From: Microcebus murinus
Lineage: Eukaryota; Chordata; Mammalia; Primates; Cheirogaleidae
Assembly (NCBI RefSeq): GCF_040939455.1
Contig: NC_134109.1
Location: 54,526,001 to 54,590,000 of the forward strand
Length of the DNA stretch: 64,000 nucleotides
Direction of reading: 5' to 3'
Shown here: positions 24,260 through 35,734 of the stretch, piece after piece
Numbering within the stretch: position 1 is the first letter of the stretch
Layout of the letters: each line of letters begins with the position of its first letter
Made by a program: the position numbers and the translations under genes
Notes under the pieces: generated by a model
The model's input: only the letters and a program-made list of their open reading frames with translations
Told to the model about the DNA's origin: nothing
Database searches by the model: none

Positions 24260-26637
24260 TGGACACACTTCATTTTATTGTGCATCACTTATTGTGCTTC
24301 AAAGATACTTCATTGTTTGCTAATTGAAGGTTTATGGCAATCCTACATTGAGCAAGTCTATTAATGTCATTTTTCCAAAAGCATGCATTCACTTTGGGTC
24401 TCTGGACAAGATTTTGATCATTTTCACAATATTTCCATTATCTTCATTATTATTATCTGTTCTGGTTATCTGCTATTGATAATCTTTGATGTTACTATTG
24501 TCATTGTTTTGAAATTCTACAAACCAGGTCCATATAAGACAATGAACATAATTAATAAATGTCAGTTGTGTTCTCACTGCTTTACCAACCAGCCACTCTC
24601 CCTTCTCTCTCCCTCCTCTTGGACCTACCTATTCCCTGACGAATAACAATATTTAAATTAGGCTAAATAATAACCTCACTACTGGCATCTAAGAATTCAA
24701 GTGAAAGGAAGAGTTGCATATCTCTCACTTTAAATAAAAAACTAGAGATGTTTAAGCTTAGAGATAAAAGCATATAGAAAGCTAAGATAAGCTGAAAACT
24801 AGGTCATCTGTGCCAATTACCAAGCCGTGAATACAAAGGAAAAGTTATTGAAGGAAATTAAAGGTGATACTCCAGTGAATGCACAAATAATAAAATGTGC
24901 AACAGTCTTCTTGCTGATATGGAGAAAGATTCTGTGGTTTGAATAGAAGATCAAACTAGCCACAATATTCCCATAAACCAAAGCCTAATCCAGATCAAGG
25001 CTATCTCTTCAATTCTAAGAAAGCTGAGAGAGGTAAGGAAGTTGCAGAAGAAAAGTTTGAAACTGGAAGAGATTGGTTCATGAGGTTTAAGGAAAGAGGC
25101 CATCTCCATAACAACGTAAAGAGACAAGTGCTGATGTAGAAGCTACAATAAATTATCCATAAGATCCAGCTAAAATAATGGGTTACGGTGGCTATGCTAA
25201 ACAAGAGATTTTTAAGTGTAGATAAAAGAGACTTCTATTGGGAAAAGATGCCATCTAGAACTTTCATAGCTAAAGAGCAGAAGTCAATACCTGGCTTTAA
25301 AGCTTCAAAGGACTAATGCAGATAGACTGACTCTTTTAAAGTTCTAACAAACTTTGGCTGGTGACTTTAAGTTGAAGTCATGCCCTAGGATTCCAAAAAT
25401 CCTAGGGCCATTAAAATTATGGTAAATCTGCTTTATCTGAGCTCTATAAATGGAACAACAAATGGTGGATGACAGCATATCTGTTTATAGCACAAGTTAC
25501 TGAATATTTTAAGCCCACTGTGGAGACTTACTACTAACAAAACAAGACACCTTTCAAAATATTGCTGCTCATTGACAATGCCCTGGTTATCTAGGAGCTC
25601 TAATGGAGATGTACAAGAGTATTAATGTTGTTTTCATGCCTGTTAACACCGTCTTGCAGTAATTTCAAATCTTATAATTAATATTTAAGAAAAACATTTT
25701 ATAAGGCTAAAGCTGCCATGAATAGTAATTCCTCTGAAGGATCTGGACAAAGTAAATTGAAGCTTTCTGGAAAGGATTCATCATTCTATATGTCATTAAG
25801 AACAGTCATGATGTATGGGAGGAGATCAAAATATCAACATTAACAGAAGTTTGGAAGAAGGTGATTCCACACTTCTTGGATGACTTTGAGGTGTTCAAGA
25901 CTTCAGCTGAGGAAGTCACTGTTAAAGTAGGAAGGTACCTAGAATTAGAAGTGGAGCCTGAAGATGTAACTGAATTTCTTCAATCTCATGATCAAAGTTG
26001 AACAATTAAGGAGTTGCTTCTTTTGCATGAGCAAAGAAAGTGCTTTCTTGAGATGGAATCTACTTCTGATGAAGATGCTATGAACACTGTTGAAATTGCT
26101 ACAAAGAGTTTAGAATATTATATAAACTTAATTGATAAAACAGTGGCAGGATTTCAGACAATTGATTCCAATCTTGAAAGAAGTTCGTCTGTGGGGTATC
26201 AAATAAAATTGTATTTTACAGAGAAATATTTTGTGAAAGGAAAAATCAATCATTGTAACAAACTTCATTGTTGTCTTATTTTCAAAAATTCCCACAGCCA
26301 CCTCAACTACTACCCTAATAAATTCAGCAACTACCCCCCTAATAAATTAGCAGAGATCAACAGCAAGCCAAGACCTTCGATGAGCAAAAAAAGATTATGA
26401 CTGACTAAAGGTATAGATGATCATTAGCATTGTATTACAATAAAGTATTTGTAATTAAGGTATATAAATTGTTTTTTAGACATAAAGCTATTGTACATTT
26501 AGACTGCAGTGTAGTGTAAAGATAAATGTTTATGTGCATGAGAAAACCAAAAAATTGTGACTCACTTTATTATACTATTCACTTTATTGTGTGGACATCT
26601 GAAACTGAACCTGCAATGTCTCCCTGATGTATGCCTG
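24260..26637 (+). mobile_element. Tigger1 DNA transposon, near full length
   Basis: About 2.38 kb, close to the roughly 2.4 kb of Tigger1. The left end (GGACACACTTCATTTTATTG) and right end (TCCCTGATGTATGCCTG) are degenerate inverted repeats. The internal repeats TTTTATTGTGC and CACTTTATTGTG sit near the two ends. Both ends abut TA (24258-24259 and 26638-26639), the TcMar target. It moves by cut-and-paste with a pogo-like transposase, whose remnant is described separately. It is a fossil. Confidence 0.93.
24682..26426 (+). pseudogene. Tigger1 transposase, decayed
   Basis: This is the relic of a pogo-type transposase (N-terminal CENP-B-like DNA-binding region, then a DDE catalytic domain). The start codon position now reads CTG (24682-24684). 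The N-terminal region aligns through GAAAGGAAGAGTTGCATATC and TAAGATAAGCTGAAAACTAG. TGGTTCATGAGGTTTAAGGA and the GTAGATAAAAGAGACTTC region, around the first catalytic Asp, are still visible, as is CTCATTGACAATGCCCTGG for the second. Stops and frameshifts are frequent. Only the C-terminal part stays open (about 26011-26400, ending at a TGA). No function. Confidence 0.88.
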
Positions 26638-26639
26638 TA

Positions 26640-29058
26640 TTTTAGAAAAAATGTTTTTAAAACATTACCCAACTTCTTGAAAATATAATAGATTTTAAAC
26701 TTCACATGATTTTATTTGCTGTGATTCAGCATTTAAGAAGTGTGCCTCTTGCTATAACTTTCTTCACAAGTAATTAATAATGAACTTACTTTCATTAGAT
26801 GGGTAGCAATAATGTTAATGGTGAAGAGTGCTGATCAAGAAGGGATGAGTCAATCAGCTTCAAAGAAATTTAAGAAAGATCAATATATTTATTTAAAATG
26901 AGCAGTTCACAGTCAGCACACATGAAGATGAATTATTCTGTGTTATGTGGAATATCACCGCAGGGAACAATTCCAGTGAACTGTAAGATTGGTGAGGGGT
27001 GAGTAGGTTGCCTCCTGGGGCTACCTGGTGTTTCTATAATTTAATGAGCGATAAAGGATTGATGAGTGACTCAGATTTGTTAGTGTGTTATATTCCTATT
27101 TAACCAGTACATCATGTTATAGTTTTCAACAATTCAATTTGCCAATGAAAAGTAGTTCACTATTGCTCTCCACATTGTTACTAAGTAAGATATTTATAGA
27201 ATTTTCCAAAATTATCTATTTTTAAATTCACTAAGACTTCATTTTATATGTCATATTTGTAGGGCAGTTAAATTTACATAAAATTAAGGTAATCAAGATA
27301 ATTCTAAGAAAAAAGTTAAAGAACAAAACTAAATAACAAATAATCACAATTCATTCTACTTACAACATTCTAATTATTAATTACAATGTAGGCTTCGACC
27401 ACTTGTTTTGACAAACATAGCCATCATTTTAACATATGCTTTTGTGGTTTGTAAACTAAAATTCAAACCTAAAAATAATTACAGTGTAGGAGAGTTAGGA
27501 GAGCAGGAATAAAAGATAAAATGTCCCCATAATATTTTCTAAATTATAATAAGAAAGTTTCTTTTAGTTTTCTCATTATAAACAATGTTTCTTCCTATCC
27601 TACTTTCTCTATAACGAGTTAATCATAATTATAGAGTGAGTAGTTTATTTCTGTTTACTCATCTGCTTATTTCAACATTCCTTTGATGATCAAGAAGATG
27701 CTTCTAAATCTTTTAGTTTTCTGACAAAGATTTCTTATTAGTTTCAATTATTTGCTGAACATACATTTCTATCTAAGATATAGTGAACTTACTGAAAATC
27801 ATCCAAAAAATATTCATTATTTGAAATTTATAACACTTTGTGAGGAGAGATACATTAATAGTAATATAATTACTTTAGAGAATTGTGACTAAATGCCAAG
27901 GATTAGTAGAACTTTCCAGGCTATGTAGAAAATTTTCCTACAAATAGATATGTAAAGCATTTTTAAAAATATACCCCACTTCTTTTAAAAGGGAGAATAT
28001 CTAAATTCTAGAAATCAGAAAACTAAACATAGTTCATTTTAATTTTAATTCTTTTTACTTCTAGTTTCAGAACTACTGGGGGACATATTGATTTTATTTG
28101 AAAGTGACATTTTGTGCCAATGGGGTGATTTTAGGAACTTACATGAGGAAGTTTGTAATTTTAAAAATATTTTCTTTCCACTATATTGGTTTCAAACTTG
28201 AATTTATAGTCAGCTAAAGGCATCAGTGTAGGGAACAAAAAATGTGATCTACTTATGATCAGAACTAAAGATACTAACCATTCTGTTATATCTGTTTATT
28301 CGGACACCCTGTTTATTGTCCACCTTTTTAGATTTTCTGTATTTCACTACTTTATTTTGATCAATATAAAAAATGAATTTTGTTCTCACACTAAAGAAGG
28401 AATGGCTTTGGATATTCTCGCTATTTTCTAAGGTAATATTTATTGCTAAAATCTGTTTCACAAGATTCTAATTTTAAGTAATGTACAAGAAACTAAGGGC
28501 TCTTTAAAACCATGTATTTAATAAGTGTTCTCTTATATATTAACTTAATAAGACAAGATATATATATTCAAATAAAATTAGGGAATATAATAATTGGAAT
28601 AATATGTTAAAGTGGTAAATAGAAATTATGAAGATGTTCATATTTAATACATGTAAAAATAATGAGAGATATGAACATTTGCATATATATAACCAACAGT
28701 TCTAAATATAGGGTATTTTGTTGGTTTTATTCATTTGATATTTTTTCTTTCTTTGCATTTTAATTGAGTATAAAGTCATTCAGGAAATAGAGAGCACAAA
28801 TCTTAACTCTAAATTTACCCATATAATAATATAAATACATATGATTTACATATATAATCATTACCTAGATCATACTATAGAATATTTATCCCCCCAAAAA
28901 ATGTTCCCTTGTGCTCAATTTCAATCAATATCCACCTGTGCTCTCTCCTTGGAAACTTTATTCTGAATTGTACCACCAACAATTGGTTTTGTCTGTTCCT
29001 GAACATACTCCTTACCAGGACAAAGAAAGTCATGTTATTTGTCAAGGTCTCTTTATAG
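26640..29058. other. Unassigned AT-rich DNA
   Basis: No gene, RNA or recognisable repeat. The 70-codon minus frame at 28249-28461 has no motif. Confidence 0.55.
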
Positions 29059-29388
29059 CATGAGTCCCCATCCTTTTTGGCACCAGGGACCAGTTTTATG
29101 GAAGACTATTTTCCACAGACGGATGGGTGGGGGATGGTTTCGGGATGATTTCAAAGCATTACATTTATTGTGCACTTTATTTCTATTATTATTACATTGT
29201 AATATATAATAAAATAATTATACAACTTACTATAATGCAGAATCATTTGGAGCCCCGAGCTTGTTTTCCTGCAACTAGACAGTCCCATCTGGGGGTGATG
29301 GAAGACAGTGACTATAAATACAGATGATACTGCTCACCTCCTGCTGTGTGGCCTGGTTTCTAACAGGCCACAGGCTGGCACTGGAGTT
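29059..29388 (-). mobile_element. Charlie3/MER1-type hAT element, truncated
   Basis: The plus strand begins GAGTCCCCATCCTTTTTGGC and ACCAGGGACCAGTTTTATGG, reading as the reversed 3' end of MER1/Charlie3. It continues through GGATGGTTTCGGGATGAT, GCATTACATTTATTGTGCAC, CAACTAGACAGTCCCATCTG, CACCTCCTGCTGTGTGGCC and TCTAACAGGCCACAGGCTGG. The far inverted repeat is missing. Related to the element at 33791 but on the opposite strand and retaining other internal parts. Confidence 0.85.
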
Positions 29389-29390
29389 TT

Positions 29391-30100
29391 AATGCTTAGA
29401 GACCTTAGATCTGCTCAGGGTACATTTAGATTCTGACATACAGTAGGGATACTGGAGAGGCTGCCCTTTAATAAAAAGAGACTACATGAACACTGTCCAT
29501 TTGTCTGGGGAAACAATAAGGAAGAATTTTTCCTGCAAGAAATGCTTGGCACAGGCTGACCTTTGTCTCTCTTTCTCCCAGAAGCAGGATGTCCCTCAGA
29601 GCTTTGTGCAAAAAGTAGTGTATGTATATGATTGGCTGCCTTTTCCAGGTCTCTTAGCTGTGATGCATGTGGAGCACTCATAGTTGAGACTCCATCCACT
29701 CTGAGCAGCTTTTTTTAGCCTTGAAAGAGTAGCTTGCAGTCATTACAGGCTTCTTTTGCCCCTACCTGCCTATCTCTAAGTAATAAATCTTCTTTATGTA
29801 AATTGTTGCCTAAAACTTGTTTTGTGTTACCAGACTCAGAGAAGTTGATAACTAGTGCACAATAACTTGCTCTGCACCTGTCCACAACTCTGACCGGTAC
29901 AAACTGTGAAATATTAAACAGGTATTTTTGTTGTTGTTGTTCCTGTTTGTGGTAGTTTTTTGTAGAGCAACAGAAAAGTAGTAAAACCATAAAAGAGCTC
30001 CTTGTTAGAAATAATAAAAACAAAAACTATTTTATCAGAGACATTAAAGAGACACAATGACATGAGCTCCAAAGAACATGAAATTACAACAGAAAATAGT
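29391..30100. other. Unassigned, possibly LTR-like DNA
   Basis: This stretch is less AT-rich than its surroundings. It contains AAGTAATAAATCTTC, a polyadenylation-like signal followed by TTGTTGCC, which recalls the end of some LTRs, and a GTT repeat at 29929-29942. I cannot name a family. Overlapping frames on both strands (29415-29699, 29715-30023) show no known domain and look like chance. Confidence 0.35.
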
Positions 30101-31621
30101 TATTTTATTTTATTATTTATGTATTTATTTTTATTTCAAAATATTATGAGGGTACAAAAGTTTTTGTTACATGGAGACAATTATAATGTTTAAGTCGGGG
30201 CTTTTAGGGTGCCTATCACCAGACTAGTGTTCATTGTACCCAGCAGGGAAGTTTTTATCCCCCACCTTACTTCCACCATCCTACCTTCTTGGTATCCAAT
30301 ATCCTTTATATCTCTTTGTGCCCATAGGTACACATGATTTATCTCCTACTTATTAGTGAGAACATGTGGTGTTTGTTTTTTCATTCTTAATATTCTTCAC
30401 TTAGGAGAATGGTCCCCAGTGCCATCCAAGTTGCTGCAAAAGACATTATTTCATTCCTTTTTATGGCTGAATATTACTACAAATTTTTTTATTCACTCAA
30501 GAAATGATGGGCACATAGGTTGATGCCACATCTTTGCATTTGTGAATTATGCTATAATAAATATTCAAGTGCAAGTGTCTTTTTAATAAAATGATTTTTT
30601 TTTCCTTTGGATAAATCTCCAGTAGTGGGATAGCTGGATCAAATGGTAGGGCTACTTTTATTTCCTTGAGGGATCTCTACACTGTTTTCTGTAGAGATAT
30701 ACTAATTTGCAGTCCCACCAACAGTGTAAAAGAGATCCTTTCTCTCTGCATCCATGCCAACATCTATCATCTTTTGACTTGACAGAGGTAAGGTGGTAAC
30801 TCATTGTGGTTTTATATTATTTTATTTATTTATATTTCAGCATATTATGGGGGTACAAATGTTAAGGTTATGTATATTGCCCATGCCCACCTCGAGTCAG
30901 AGCTTCAAGCGTGTGTGTTTCTCTGATGATTAGTTATGTTGAGCATTTTTTCATATGTTAATTGGCCATTTGTCTACCTTCTTTTGAAAAACTTTTATTT
31001 ATTTTGCCTATTTTTTGAGTTTCTTTTTTTTTATGTGTTTGAGTTCTTTGTATATTCTGAATATTAACCCTTTACTAGATGTATAGTTTGCAAGTATTTT
31101 CTCTTATTCTGTAGATTGTCTCTTTACTCTGTTGATTATTTCTCTTGCTGTGCAGAAGCTTTTTAATTTAACTAAGTCCCATTTATTTATTTTTGTTGTT
31201 ATATTTGCCTTTGTGGTCTTAGTTATAAATTCTTTGCCTAGGCAAATATCTAGAAGAGTTTTTCCCATATTTTCTCCTAGAATTTTTATTCATGCCCTAC
31301 ATGTAAGCCTTTTATCCACCCTGAATCATTTTTTCTAAGTGGTGAAAGGGATCCTGTTTCATTCTTCTCCATGTGGCTATCCAATTTTCCCGGCACTTAT
31401 AGAGTAGGGCTTCTTTTCCACAGTGTATATTGTTGTCTGCTTTGTCAAAGATCAGTAGGTTGTAGGTAGATGGTTTTACATCTGGGTTTTCTGTTCCATA
31501 GATCTATGTCTGTATTTTTGTACCAATACCATGCTATTTTGGTTGCTATAGACTTGTAGTATAGTTTGAAGTCTGCTAATGTGATGCCTCTAGATTTGTT
31601 CTTTTTATGTAAAAAAAAATT
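30101..31621 (-). mobile_element. Old L1 (L1MA-like) 3' third
   Basis: The plus strand runs as a reversed L1: T-rich end, TTATGAGGGTACAAAAG, TAGTGAGAACATGTGGTGTT, TTTTTATGGCTGAATATTAC, GGTTGATGCCACATCTTTGC, CAGTAGTGGGATAGCTGGAT, TGCAGTCCCACCAACAGTGT, TTGTGGTCTTAGTTATAAAT and CTTTGTCAAAGATCAGTAGG. It ends in ORF2 near 31620 (minus frame 31445-31630 with [18 protein letters not shown]). It is interrupted by a younger L1 tail at 30814-30912 and then abuts an MST-type LTR. Confidence 0.9.
30814..30912 (-). mobile_element. Short younger L1 3' end nested in old L1
   Basis: About 100 bp with T-rich ATTTATTTATATTTCAGCA, then TATTATGGGGGTACAAATGT, TTAAGGTTATGTATATTGCC and CTCGAGTCAGAGCTTCAAGC: the strepsirrhine L1 3' end. 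It sits between TCATTGTGGTTT and TTTCTCTGATGATTAGTTAT, which adjoin in an uninterrupted L1. It is extremely 5'-truncated and has no clear duplication. Confidence 0.85.
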
Positions 31622-31940
31622 GATTCCCAATGTTGGAGGTGGGGCCTAATGTGAGGTATTTAGGTCATGGGGGTAGATCCTTCATGAATACATTAATGCC
31701 CTCCCTGGGGTGAGTGAATTATCATTCCATTAGTTTCTAGAAAAGCCAGTTGTTAATTAGAGCCTGGCACCTCCACCCCTCCTGCTTGCTCTATCACCAT
31801 GTGATCTCTGCATACACTGGCTCCCCTCTACCATCAACTGTGAGTGGAAGCAGCCTGAGGCCCCTCAAGAGGCAGCTGCCCAATTGTGGACTTTCAGCAT
31901 CAGAACTTTCAGTCACATAAAACTCTTCATAAATTAAAAC
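31622..31940 (+). repeat. MST-type MaLR LTR, 5' truncated
   Basis: Contains CCCAATGTTGGAGGTGGGGC, TTTAGGTCATGGGGGTAGAT, CCTCCCTGGGGTGAGTGA, GAGCCTGGCACCTCCACCCC and CACCATGTGATCTCTGC, then a degraded end with AAACTCTTCATAAATTA. The first ~35-40 bp of the LTR are absent at the border with the L1. No internal region. Confidence 0.8.
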
Positions 31941-31974
31941 AAAACAAAACAAAAAAACTAGTTACTAGACCATA

Positions 31975-32420
31975 AATATATTTAATTTTATTAAAAAAGT
32001 GAACTGAAAGAAAACATATGGATCATAATGGGAAAGAGTTTACCATGGCAAAAGATGGGTACCTTTGAAAAAGAAATAAATACAATAATTAGTGAACAGT
32101 TTCACTTTTTAAAATTTAAAATCTATTAAATGGTTGAAAAGAAGTCAGAAAACTCAGAAGACAGAATCAGCAGGCAAAAAGTTAACCTAGTAGAAATTAA
32201 TCAGAATCAAAGAGAGACATGGAAGATTGAACCAGAGGGATAAAGATAAGGCTATTAGTTTGAGAACAGCTGATGAAGATCTTGGGGAAGAGGCACCATT
32301 TAAGAAAATAATGGCTGGTAATTTATCAGAATTGTTTCCAGAATGGAAAATATGTAAAGAGTGGTAGGTATATGCATTACTAACCCAGAGCAACTTTGAA
32401 ATCCCACCAGGAATGTTTAG
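31975..32420 (+). repeat. Probable old L1M/HAL1 ORF1 fragment
   Basis: AAAACTCAGAAGACAGAATC, TAGAAATTAATCAGAATCAA, AGAGAGACATGGAAGATTGA and AGAAAATAATGGCTGGTAAT follow the order of L1M-type ORF1 sequence in sense. Strongly diverged with no usable frame. Confidence 0.5.
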
Positions 32421-32422
32421 AA

Positions 32423-32473
32423 CAGGTGTCCTCAAACTACGGCCCGTGGGGCCACATGCAGGTGTTTTTGCCC

Positions 32474-32523
<50 letters not shown>

Positions 32524-32649
32524 CAAAATAAGATATGTGCAGTACGCATAGGAATTTGTTCATAGTTTTTTAAAAAACTATAGTCCAGCCCTCCAACAGT
32601 CTGAGGGACAGTGAACTGGCCCCCTGTTTAAAAAGTTTGAGGACCCCTG
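32423..32649. mobile_element. Small hAT-type non-autonomous transposon with a 45-T run
   Basis: The ends form inverted repeats: CAGGTGTCCTCAAAC at the left and GTTTGAGGACCCCTG at the right (one mismatch). The flanking 8-mers are GTTTAGAA and TGTTAGAA, sharing six bases at the right, which suits the 8-bp hAT target duplication. At 227 bp it codes for nothing. Inside are ACGGCCCGTGGGGCCACATG, a T run at 32475-32519, and CTTCAAAATAAGATATGTGC. Family name not assigned. Ends differ from the Charlie3/MER1 copies nearby. Confidence 0.85.
32475..32519. repeat. Poly(T) homopolymer, 45 nt
   Basis: An uninterrupted T run inside the hAT element. Length may vary by slippage or assembly error. Confidence 0.9.
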
Positions 32650-33782
32650 TGTTAGAAGATCCTTTTATCCTTGGGAATAATCCTAGAAAAAGCTGAAGTC
32701 CTGCTCCTTAGGAGTAGTTCTCAAATCCCCTGTCTTTTATGGTTTCTTCACTTTACCCTTAGAGAGATTATTTTATTTTTTTATAGTTAGCCTTCTTGAT
32801 CATAGCTGAGAGAATATGGAAAATATTCCATCTTTAGACACTAAGCAGCTTTTCTGCATCTGGTACTGAAGGTTTAAGGCCAAAGGATTGGCTGACATCA
32901 CTGCTAAGCCTTTCAGTAGGCCACCTGTCCCAGGGATTTAAGCAGATTCTCATATTTTTTTCCCAACCAACTCCCTTGTCAAAATACAACTTTATACTTC
33001 TCTTTCTAGACTAAATTAACCATGCCTTGAGCCTATTAGACTAATATGGGAGAGCAATACTCCTGATATTGTTTAGTCTTTTTGATACTGTGCTGTCTTT
33101 TTACTTAGCCATTTAGGTAAATGATTTACTAAATGTCATCTGATTCAATTAAGAATTTTTATAAGGCAATGGTAACCATATTCTTGATTTGATGCTTGAC
33201 ACAAACCTGAGTTTTAATTGACCCACCCACTCAAGACTTTCTTACTTTTATCTTTTGTCAATTGCAGATAATTTCCAGAATATTTGAAAATCTGTTATTT
33301 TCTTTTATCCCTGCATTTCAAAAAGTGAGCCAACTTTTTTTAGTTTACCTTAATATCCTGTCAAATGCAACCAATAGCATAGAAACTCCTCTTTAATTTT
33401 CTAACTTCTTTACTTAAAGAAAAAGTTTACTCTAAATATTTTAGGCCTTCTAAATGATTACATGTTACAGTTTCAACAAAAATTTCACATTACATAACGT
33501 GGTTTGGTATTTTTCTAACATCCAATAATAGTTTCTTCGCCCTTTCTGCTTAGCCTCAAAACTAGCACCAGGTATTTTATTTTTTGTTACAGCAGCACCC
33601 ATTCCGGTATTAATTTCAGTATCACTCAATTTACCCAAAATATGTAGCAGTAAAAAGGATTTTTCAATGTCAGTAGCTTACAGGAAAAAAAAATTATTTC
33701 TTTCTTCCATTTCATGAATGCTAATAATTGGCTTCAGTTAATGCTTCTGTTTCTTCAGTGAGGGGCCCAGACTGAAGGAATA
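32650..33782. other. Unassigned AT-rich DNA
   Basis: No supported gene or repeat. Confidence 0.5.
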
Positions 33783-33790
33783 GCCTGTGG

Positions 33791-34237
33791 CTGAGGTCCC
33801 CAAGCTCCAAAATGTGGACTTGTTAGGAACTGGGCCTTACAGCAGGAGGTGAGTGTCGGCAAGCAAGTGAAGCTTGGTCCGTATTTACAGCCAGTTCCCA
33901 TTGCTCATATCACAGTATAAGCTCCGACTCCTGTCAGATCAGTGGAGGCATTAGATTCTCATAGAAGTGCGAACCCTACTGTAAACTGCACATGGGAGGG
34001 ATCTAGGTTGCTCACTTCTTAGGAGAATCTAATGCCTGATGATCTGAGGTGGAGCTGAGGTGGTGATGCTAGCACTGGGGAGAGGCTGTGAATACAGATT
34101 ATCATTAGCAGAGAGGTTTGACTGCACAATAAATGTAATGTGCTTGAATCATCCTAAAACCATCCCCCACCCCATCTATAGGATAAATTTTCTTCCATGA
34201 AACCAGTCCCTGGTGCCAAAAAGGTTGGGGACCACCG
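33791..34237 (+). mobile_element. Charlie3/MER1-type hAT element with target-site duplication
   Basis: Left end CTGAGGTCCCCAAGCTCC, right end AAAAAGGTTGGGGACCACCG. Internal motifs are TTAGGAACTGGGCCTTACAG, CTCCTGTCAGATCAGTGG, GGCATTAGATTCTCATAG, GAGAATCTAATGCCTGATGA and GAAACCAGTCCCTGGTGCC. Flanking 8-mers are GCCTGTGG (33783-33790) and GCCTATGG (34238-34245), the 8-bp hAT duplication with one mismatch. Non-coding, 447 bp. Confidence 0.93.
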
Positions 34238-34245
34238 GCCTATGG

Positions 34246-34658
34246 TTCATTGCTGTCTCTTCTCTTGCCAGGGGGAATGGGGAGAATAGAAGGGAACCCC
34301 ACGATAATTCTTAATTCTTCTGGTAGAAAATGGGTTTCTTTCATTTGTATTTATTTAACAAAAGGAAGTCCCTGAGTCAACCATGGGATCAATGAACAAC
34401 GAAGTAAAATCTTCCCACAAGAAAGGACGGTGCAATTTTTTTACAATATTATAAGCTATCAGAGGTAGTGTTTTACATTTATTATTTATTTGTCTTCCTT
34501 TAATAAATATAATTCACACAAATCTTTCTGAATTAGATACTTAAGATTTTGTGGTGGACAAAAGAAGCCCATTTCCTGTGTTGAGTAAGTTTATAGCTTA
34601 ATGCATAATGCAAGCTTACAAACTTAAGCTAAATATAGATAGATATTATATATATATA
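34246..34658. other. Unassigned DNA
   Basis: No supported feature. A short TA run precedes the Alu at 34659. Confidence 0.5.
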
Positions 34659-34942
34659 TTTTTTTTGAGACATTCTCACTCAGTCACCCTAGGTAGAGTG
34701 CAGTGGCATCATCATAGCTCACTGAAACTTCAAACTCCTGAGCTCAAGCCATCCTCCTGCCTCAGCCTCCCGAGTAGCTGGGACTACAGGTATATGCCTT
34801 GACATTGGCTAATTTTTCAGTTTATATTTGAGATGAGTTTCACTCTTGTTCAGGCTGGTCTCCAACTCTCAAGCTCAATCAATCCTCCTTCCTCTGCCTC
34901 CCAGAGTGCTAGGACTTTAGACATGAGCCACTACACCTGGCC
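34659..34942 (-). mobile_element. Old AluJ-like SINE
   Basis: The plus strand reads TTTTTTTTGAGACATTCTCA, GTAGAGTGCAGTGGCATCAT, CTCAGCCTCCCGAGTAGCTG, GTGCTAGGACTTTAGACATG and CACCTGGCC. The copy is well diverged and lacks the lemur TTGGCCAATTAAT block, so it is an older primate Alu. Confidence 0.92.
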
Positions 34943-35330
34943 ACAAACTGAGATAAATACTTTTAAAATAAAATAAAATGTTGTAATTAAATATGAATAG
35001 ATTTTAATCAAGTGAAGAATGTTGGGGAACTCTTTATGCTATGACAGAGTAGATTTTAGAAGAACAATCCCCCTTCCAAGCTCATGAGGGTAGCGTGATA
35101 ACACACAAAAGCCACCTGTTTGGAGTTACTGCATTTCCACAAAGGCTGCTGAGACTTCCCAGTGCAAGAGAAGTATATTTCGGTGAACCTAACATTTTAC
35201 CAATTTTGCCCTCAAAGCTTGTGCCTATTCAGAAGAAGTTTTTATATGACTGAAAGGTATGCAGAAAGTACTGCCAGTGGCTCAAAAGCTCAGTAGTTTT
35301 AGCAGTGTCATGAGACTAAGAAGGCCGAAA
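34943..35330. other. Unassigned DNA
   Basis: No supported feature. Confidence 0.5.
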
Positions 35331-35347
35331 AAACATTCAGAATTTCT

Positions 35348-35734
35348 TTTTTTTTTTAATTTTAATTATTTTTATTTTTGTTTATTTCATCATATTATGG
35401 AGGTACAAATATTGTTAGGGTTACAAATGTTGCTCCTGCCCCCCTCCCTCCCCCCATGTGTCCAATCCCCCGGTGGTGTGCATCACACACGTTATGGAAG
35501 CATACACCCCTTTCCTCCTCCCCCCTACCGCCTGCCCACCACCTGATAAAAATTTTAGTTTTGATTTTTTTTTTGACATTTTGGTTACATTGTATATCTT
35601 TGCCTCTCCCTAAGAAGGGATAGAGTAAATAGACAACCCACAGAGTGGGAGAAAATATTTGCTCTCTACACCTCTGATAAAGGTCTAATAACAAGTATCT
35701 ATCTAGAACTTAAAAGAATTAAAGAGAAAAAAGC
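35348..35734 (-). mobile_element. Short 5'-inverted L1 with target-site duplication
   Basis: The duplication is AAACATTCAGAATTTCT (35331-35347) and AAACATGCAGAATTTCT (35735-35751), 16 of 17 identical. After the T-rich tail comes the reversed L1 3'UTR (TCATATTATGGAGGTACAAA, CCCCGGTGGTGTGCATCAC, up to about 35545). A plus-strand ORF2 piece (35633-35730: AGACAACCCACAGAGTGGGA, CTCTGATAAAGGTCTAATAA) follows, so the 5' part is inverted. About 85 bp between them are not assigned. Confidence 0.88.

Noticed and set aside
26014..26400. 128-codon frame as a domesticated gene
   Set aside because: It is the C-terminal remnant of Tigger1 transposase inside an otherwise decayed element, ending at a mutation-derived stop and lacking the catalytic region.
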